From Janibacter alkaliphilus (lineage in GTDB: Bacteria > Actinomycetota > Actinomycetes > Actinomycetales > Dermatophilaceae): a stretch of DNA of 64,000 bases. The notes beneath the pieces were generated by a model. That model was given only the letters and a program-made list of their open reading frames with translations. It did no database searches and had not been told where the DNA came from. A program made the position numbers and the translations under genes. This document shows, piece after piece, positions 59,345 to 64,000 of the stretch (positions are counted from its first letter, which is position 1; each line of letters begins with the position of its first letter). The stretch covers positions 744,001-808,000 of the forward strand of contig NZ_JACBZX010000001.1 of NCBI RefSeq assembly GCF_013408565.1. The letters run 5' to 3'.

Positions 59345-61945
59345 TCAGGAGCGGGCCGCCGCAGGCACCTCGTCCGTGGAGGCGCCGTCCGTGGCCGTCT
59401 CGTCTTCGTCGACGTCGTCGGCCTCCTCCGCCGTCGCACGGTCCTCGTCGGGCCAGGCGAGCGAGGCGCCCTCGGCGTCCACCTTCGGCACCCAGGAGAG
59501 CCACTTCGGGAAGGCCCAGGCCCACTCGCCCATGAGGTGCATCAGCGCCGGGATGAGCGTCATCCGGACGAGGAAGGCGTCCACGAGCACGCCCACCGCC
59601 AGGCCGAAGCCGATCGGCCGGATCATCGTCAGGTGGGCGAAGATGAACCCGGCGAAGACCGAGGTCATGATGATCGCCGCCGCCGCGACGACGTTGGCGC
59701 CGTGCCCGAAGCCGGTGCGCACCGCCGAGCGGGCGCTCTCCCCGTGGGTGTGCGCCTCCTTCATCCCGGAGACGAGGAACATCTGGTAGTCCATCGCCAG
59801 CCCGAAGAGGACCCCGATGAGCATGATCGGCATGAAGCTGAGCACCGGCCCGGGGGTGTCCACGGCGAAGATCCCGCCGAGCCAGCCCCACTGGTAGACC
59901 GCGACGGTGGCGCCGAAGCTCACCGCGACCGAGAGCAGGAAGCCGAGGGTCGCGGTCAGCGGGACGAGGATCGAGCGGAAGACGATGGTCAGCAGCAGCA
60001 GGGAGAGCCCGACGACGATGCCCAGGTAGGGCGGCAGCGCGTCGGAGAGCTGCTGGGAGATCTCGATATTCGCCACGGTCTGCCCGGTGAAGCCCATCTC
60101 GGCACCGGTGGCCCGCTCGATCGCCGGCCCGGTGGCCTGCAGCTCGCGCACGGTGGTCACCGTGTCCTCCTCGGCAGGTCCCGTCTCCGGGATCACCTGG
60201 AAGGCGAGGGTGCGCCGGTCCTCGCTCACCCCGAAGGGGACGACCGAGGCCACGCCGTCGACATAGCTCATCTCGTTGCCGACGAGGGCCTGCTCGTGGG
60301 TGACCTCGTCCTCGGCGACCGGGTCGGCGAAGCTGGCCACCGCGATGACCGGTCCGTTGGTGCCGGCGCCGAACTTCTCGCCCGCCTCGACGTAGGCGGC
60401 GTGGGCGGTGCTGTCGACCGGCTCGCTGCCGCCGTCCGGCAGGCCGAGCCGGATCGACAGCGCGGGCACTGCCAGCACCCCGCACAGCAGGACCACCCCG
60501 ACGGCGACGAGGGCCGGGCGGCGGGTGACCGCCGCGACGTAGCCGGTGCCGTGCTCCTCGCCGTCCTCGTCGAGCTCGGCGCCGGGGTCGGGCACGCCCG
60601 GGGTGCTGAAGCCGGCCCGACGCCAGGCACGCCGGGAGAGCACCCGGGTGCCGACGAGGTGCAGCAGCGCCGGGGTGAGGGTCAGCGCCACGACCACGGC
60701 GACGGCGACGGTCACCGCGGCGACCAGACCCATCTGCCCCAGCAGCGGGATCCCGGTGACGAGCAGCGCCACCAGGGCGATGACCACCGTCGTGCCGGCG
60801 ATCGTCACCGCGCTGCCGGAGGTGCCGACGGCGTGCGCGATCGACTCCTGCATCGGCCGGCCGGCGAGCAGCTGGGTGCGGTGCCGGTTGACGATGAAGA
60901 GGGCGTAGTCGATGCCCACGGCCAGCCCGAGCATGAGCGCCAGCGAGGGCGTGAGCGAGTGCATGTCGAAGAACTGGGTGGCGGCCAGGGCGGCCAGCAG
61001 GCCGGTGCCGACGCCGACGAGCGCGCCGGCCAGCGGCAGCCCGGCGGCGACGATGCTGCCGAGGGCGATGAGCAGGACGAGCGCGGCGATCATCACGCCG
61101 ACCGCCTCGCCCGGGCCGAGCAGGCTGTTCTCCTGGGTGATGTCGACGCTGTACTCGGCGGTGACGCCGGCGTCCTCGAGCTGCTCGCCGATCTCCGGGA
61201 TGGCCTCCTTGACCTCCGGGTCGACCGACTGGGCGTCGGTGGTGAACTGCACCTGGGCGAGGGCGTAGCCGTCGTCGGTGACGAAGCGGGTGTCGCCGAG
61301 CATCTGCTGGGCGGTGAGCCCGTCCTGGTAGTCGTCCTCGGCCGAGGCCAGCGCCCGGTCGCTGGTGGCCCACTGGCCGTAGCCGATCGCGACCTGCAGC
61401 CGGCCCTGCTCGACCTGGCGGATGATGTCGGCCTTCGTCGGGTCGGAGTCGGGGGTGTCGGCCAGCCGCCGCAGCCACTCCTCGCCCTGGGCGAGCTGCC
61501 CCTGCCCCTCGGAGAGCTGGCTCCAGCCGTCGTCGAGCTGGGTCTGGGCGTCGTCGATCTGCTCGCCACCCTCGCTGACCTGGGTGGTGGTGTCGTCCAG
61601 CTGCTGCTGGTTGGTGAAGGGGTCCTGCACCGCGCGGACCTCGGAGAGCTCCTCCCACTCGCCGAAGACGTCCCGGATCGCGTCACGCTGCTCGGCGGTG
61701 AACTCGTCGGAGTCGCTCTTCAGCACGACCGTGCCGAAGCCTCCGGAGGCCTCTGGCACCTCGGTCTGCAGATCGTCCAGGACCCGCTCGAAGTCGCTGC
61801 CGGGGATGCTGATCTCGTTCGACAGCGGCTGGCTGAAGGCGCCGGCCAGGGCGCCGAGGGCCACCAGCAGCGCCACCCAGCCCGCGACCACGCGCCAGGC
61901 GTGGTGGGCGCACCAGCGCCCGATGGAGTGCAGCAGGCTGGCCAT
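59345..61945 (-). CDS. MMPL-family RND transporter
   Basis: 866 residues with about 12 helices in two halves. N-terminal helix WRVVAGWVALLVALGALAGAF (18-38); first periplasmic-type loop (about 40-230) with a Gln/Asp-rich coiled region (QQQLDDTTTQVSEGGEQIDDAQTQLDDG); GVGTGLLAALAATQF, LMLGLAVGIDYALFIVNRHR (the MMPL Asp-Tyr pair); second half with MLIGVLFGLAMDYQMFLVSGMKEAHTHGE and GVLVDAFLVRMTLIPALMHLMGEWAW. Exports lipids or drugs; substrate unknown. RBS GAGGA before the ATG. A palindrome lies on its promoter. Confidence 0.95.
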   Translation of the reverse strand: MASLLHSIGRWCAHHAWRVVAGWVALLVALGALAGAFSQPLSNEISIPGSDFERVLDDLQTEVPEASGGFGTVVLKSDSDEFTAEQRDAIRDVFGEWEELSEVRAVQDPFTNQQQLDDTTTQVSEGGEQIDDAQTQLDDGWSQLSEGQGQLAQGEEWLRRLADTPDSDPTKADIIRQVEQGRLQVAIGYGQWATSDRALASAEDDYQDGLTAQQMLGDTRFVTDDGYALAQVQFTTDAQSVDPEVKEAIPEIGEQLEDAGVTAEYSVDITQENSLLGPGEAVGVMIAALVLLIALGSIVAAGLPLAGALVGVGTGLLAALAATQFFDMHSLTPSLALMLGLAVGIDYALFIVNRHRTQLLAGRPMQESIAHAVGTSGSAVTIAGTTVVIALVALLVTGIPLLGQMGLVAAVTVAVAVVVALTLTPALLHLVGTRVLSRRAWRRAGFSTPGVPDPGAELDEDGEEHGTGYVAAVTRRPALVAVGVVLLCGVLAVPALSIRLGLPDGGSEPVDSTAHAAYVEAGEKFGAGTNGPVIAVASFADPVAEDEVTHEQALVGNEMSYVDGVASVVPFGVSEDRRTLAFQVIPETGPAEEDTVTTVRELQATGPAIERATGAEMGFTGQTVANIEISQQLSDALPPYLGIVVGLSLLLLTIVFRSILVPLTATLGFLLSVAVSFGATVAVYQWGWLGGIFAVDTPGPVLSFMPIMLIGVLFGLAMDYQMFLVSGMKEAHTHGESARSAVRTGFGHGANVVAAAAIIMTSVFAGFIFAHLTMIRPIGFGLAVGVLVDAFLVRMTLIPALMHLMGEWAWAFPKWLSWVPKVDAEGASLAWPDEDRATAEEADDVDEDETATDGASTDEVPAAARS

Positions 61946-62087
61946 CGCGGTCCTCGTCAGGGTTGTCGGTCGGTGGTTCTCGGTCGGTGCCGAAGGTGGG
62001 GTCCCGGCGTCGTGCGGTCCACGATGCCGCTCCCGCGGCGCTCGCGTGCGTCGAGGACGCCCACGATCTTGACATCGACCGAAGTCA

Positions 62088-62121
62088 CTACAAATGTAGA
62101 AGACTGCCGCGCGACCGTCAA
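62088..62121 (-). promoter_or_regulatory. MMPL promoter and overlapping TACAnnTGTA-type operator
   Basis: On the minus strand TTGACG (62121-62116), 17 bp, TACATT (62098-62093). The 12-bp palindrome CTACAAATGTAG (62088-62099) covers the -10 and matches the TACAnnTGTA core recognised by BlaI/MecI/CopY-type repressors. On the plus strand TTGACA (62069-62074) could be a -35 for the MFS gene. The 335-bp gap 61946-62280 contains nothing else I recognise. Confidence 0.65.
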
Positions 62122-62280
62122 GACACGCCACCGCCGGCCCCTGACCCGACCCCGCGGCGTCGAGCAGGTGCACCCCCGACCGCCGTGAGAGACTGGACGG
62201 TCGGCCCGAGCGGGCCGTTCCCGTCGCGTCATCCCCCCTTCTCCCGCCAGATCACCTCCGACAGAACGAGGATCCTCGCC

Positions 62281-63468
62281 GTGCCCTCCCCTGCCCGCAC
62301 CCCGTCGCCCAGCCTGGCGGTGGTCCCGCTGATCCTCGGCGGCTTCGGCATCGGCACCACCGAGTTCGTCACGATGGGCCTGCTGCCGGAGATCGCCGAG
62401 GGCATCGACGTGACCATCCCGCAGGCGGGGCACACCGTCTCCGCCTACGCGCTCGGGGTCGTCGTCGGGGCGCCGGCGATCGCCCTGCTCGGTGCCCGGC
62501 TGCCGCGGCGGGCGGTGCTGGTGACGCTCATGCTCGTCTTCGCGCTCGGCAACGCGGCCAGCGCCCTCGCGCCGAGCTACGGCTGGCTGGTCGCCGACCG
62601 CTTCGTCTCCGGGCTCCCGCACGGCGCCTTCTTCGGCGTCGCCTCGATCGTCGCCCACGACCTCGCCCGGCCCGGGCTCGGTGGGCGGGCGGTCGCCCGG
62701 GTGATGCTCGGCATCCCCTTCGCCAACGTCCTCGGGGTGCCGGTGGCCACGGCGATCGGTCAGCAGGCCGGCTGGCGGGCGGCCTACGCGGCGATCGCCG
62801 TCATCGGGGTGCTCACCGCGATCGGGGTGGCCCTGCTCGTGCCGCACCAGCCGGCCGACCGCGAGGCCAGCCCACGCCGCGAGCTGGGGGCGCTGGCCGA
62901 CGCGCAGGTGTGGCTGACGCTGGCCGTGGGCGCGATCGGCTTCGGCGGGACCTTCGCGATGTACTCCTACATCTCGCCGATCCTGCAGAACCAGACCGGG
63001 CTGCCGTCCGACGCGGTGCCGATCTACCTGCTCATCTACGGCGTCGGCGGGGTCGTCGGCACGCTGCTGGGCGGGCGGCTCGTGGACGTCTCGGTGATGC
63101 GGGCGCTGCTCGGCTCGTGCCTGGCCTGCGGGCTGCTGCTGGCCGGCTTCGCGGTCGCGGCGGACAGCGCGATCCCGGCGGCGATCGGGATCTTCCTGCT
63201 GTGCGCGGCGATCTCGGTCTTCGTCCTCGCGCTGCAGCTGCGGCTGATGAGCGTCGCCGGCTCGGCCCGCACCCTCGGCGCCGCCGGCAACCACGCCGCG
63301 CTGAACATCGCCAACGCCCTCGGCGCGTGGCTCGGCGGTCTGGTGCTCGCCGCCGGCTGGGGCTGGCAGGCCCCCTCGCTCGTCGGCGCGGCGCTCTCGG
63401 CCGCCGGGCTGGTGCTGCTGCTCGCCTCGGTCGCCCTGGACCGGCGCCGTGCCAGGGTGGCGGCATGA
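62281..63468 (+). CDS. MFS transporter (DHA1 family, AraJ/CmlA-like)
   Basis: 395 residues, 12 helices. Helix 1 FGIGTTEFVTMGLLPEIA (about 20-37) is the signature of the AraJ/CmlA branch of drug/sugar exporters, with RFVSGLPHGAFFGVASIVAHDL in helix 4 and ILQNQTGLPSDAVPIYLLIYGVGGVVG opening the second half. GTG start with GAGG upstream. Overlaps the GNAT gene by ATGA and is divergent from the MMPL gene around one palindrome, so both exporters may share a regulator. Confidence 0.92.
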   Translation: MPSPARTPSPSLAVVPLILGGFGIGTTEFVTMGLLPEIAEGIDVTIPQAGHTVSAYALGVVVGAPAIALLGARLPRRAVLVTLMLVFALGNAASALAPSYGWLVADRFVSGLPHGAFFGVASIVAHDLARPGLGGRAVARVMLGIPFANVLGVPVATAIGQQAGWRAAYAAIAVIGVLTAIGVALLVPHQPADREASPRRELGALADAQVWLTLAVGAIGFGGTFAMYSYISPILQNQTGLPSDAVPIYLLIYGVGGVVGTLLGGRLVDVSVMRALLGSCLACGLLLAGFAVAADSAIPAAIGIFLLCAAISVFVLALQLRLMSVAGSARTLGAAGNHAALNIANALGAWLGGLVLAAGWGWQAPSLVGAALSAAGLVLLLASVALDRRRARVAA

Positions 63469-63980
63469 GCACCGTGCGCCCGGCCACCCCCGACGACCTG
63501 CCGGAGATCCTCCGGCTCATCACCGAGCTCGCCGTCTACGAGCGCGAGCCGGACGCGGTCGAGGGTGGGGTGCCCGAGCTGGCCGCGATCCTCTTCCCGG
63601 ACGAGGGGTCACCGACCGCCTTCTGCCACGTCGCCGAGGTCGAGGTCGGTGCGGGCGAAGGGGGCAGCACAAGGGTGGTCGGCATCGCCCTCTGGTACCT
63701 CACCTTCTCCACCTGGCAGGTCCGCAACGGCATCTGGCTCGAGGACCTCTACGTCGAGGAGGCCCACCGCGGCAGCGGGCTCGGGGTGGCGCTGCTGCGG
63801 ACGCTCGCGGACACCTGCGTCCAGCGCGGCTACGGCCGGCTGGAGTGGTGCGTGCTGCGCTGGAACGAGCCGTCGATCCGCTTCTACGAGTCGGTGGGCG
63901 CGCGGCCGCAGAGTGAGTGGGAGACGTACCGGTTGACCGGGGATGCGCTGGCCGCCTTCGCCGGGACCGCCACCGGGTGA
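63465..63980 (+). CDS. GNAT N-acetyltransferase (diamine N-acetyltransferase-like)
   Basis: 171 residues, complete within the window. It opens VRPATPDDLPEILRLITELAVYEREPD, and has WYLTFSTWQVRNGIWLEDLYVEEAHRGSGLGVALLRTLADT (acetyl-CoA loop RGSGLG, about 105-110) and WNEPSIRFYESVGARP, the pattern of spermidine/thialysine acetyltransferases. Coupled by ATGA to the MFS gene, which suggests acetylation plus export of one compound; that is inference. Confidence 0.92.
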   Translation: MSTVRPATPDDLPEILRLITELAVYEREPDAVEGGVPELAAILFPDEGSPTAFCHVAEVEVGAGEGGSTRVVGIALWYLTFSTWQVRNGIWLEDLYVEEAHRGSGLGVALLRTLADTCVQRGYGRLEWCVLRWNEPSIRFYESVGARPQSEWETYRLTGDALAAFAGTATG

Positions 63981-64000
63981 GATCGGGCCCGGCCTGACCT

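Noticed and set aside
1..64000. tRNA, rRNA or prophage genes
   Set aside because: No cloverleaf, rRNA sequence, integrase or phage structural gene was seen; the only mobile element is the IS3 copy.

Overview
The window is very GC-rich and gene-dense, with third-position G/C codons and many GTG starts and 4-nt ATGA/GTGA overlaps. That points to an Actinomycetota chromosome. Supporting signs are HspR-type HAIR inverted repeats at dnaK, a mycobacterial-type LexA box, -10 hexamers of TAGGGT type six bases before start codons (leaderless genes), a Tad pilus locus, and CE1758/CE1759-type flavin genes. A Micrococcales host (Intrasporangiaceae or Ornithinimicrobiaceae-like) is my inference; there is no rRNA or tRNA in the window to test it.

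Layout. 1-0.8 kb: 5' part of dnaK (minus strand) with two HAIR sites around its promoter. 0.8-3.0 kb: a tetR-eamA-acetyltransferase operon with a TetR operator. 3.0-10.6 kb: small membrane protein, MFS exporter with a three-palindrome upstream array, FAD amine oxidase plus APC permease, RhtA-like exporter, and a flavin disulfide reductase-like enzyme. 10.6-12.0 kb: an intact 1,307-bp IS3-family element that split one unit of a local repeat family and made a CGGG target duplication. 12.1-14.1 kb: a flavin monooxygenase/FMN reductase pair whose monooxygenase has a +1 frameshift. 14.1-21.1 kb: hydrolase, two HxlR regulators, pirin, GNAT, AroQ, an oxalate/formate-type MFS, SDR and SnoaL-like proteins. 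21.1-22.8 kb: a LexA-boxed, probably leaderless DUF222/HNH gene. 22.9-28.4 kb: PEP carboxylase, DinB, DUF1361, and an Ala-rich coiled-coil protein carrying the repeat family in frame. 28.4-31.6 kb: lipoprotein, WXG100-like/lipase-like fusion, and an EspG-like protein. 32.3-44.1 kb: a Tad pilus island (CpaB-like, TadZ, TadA, TadB, TadC, pilin, three TadE/TadG-type pseudopilins) continuing into a 1,067-residue membrane LysM-BTAD protein, a secreted PKD-like protein and a lipoprotein. 44.1-47.2 kb: thiamin-precursor ECF transporter (YkoE plus a fused A-A-T protein) behind a TPP riboswitch. 47.3-59.3 kb: DUF4235, quinone reductase, SGNH lipoprotein, FAD dehydrogenase, sucrase/ferredoxin-like plus JmjC pair, saccharopine-dehydrogenase-like reductase, GNAT, crotonase, DUF4245-like lipoprotein-like protein, SRPBCC. 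59.3-64 kb: MMPL transporter divergent from an MFS-GNAT operon around a TACAnnTGTA palindrome.

The most notable items are the dispersed TTGCCCGGGCAGTTGCG repeat family (four places in the window, once inside a gene and once interrupted by the IS), the Tad island with a membrane-anchored BTAD protein, the WXG100-hydrolase cluster with a CebR-like palindrome upstream, and the SOS box filling the promoter spacer of a DUF222/HNH gene. No CRISPR, tRNA, rRNA or prophage was found. I did not find one clear, wholly unknown system; the candidates above are ranked in the findings.
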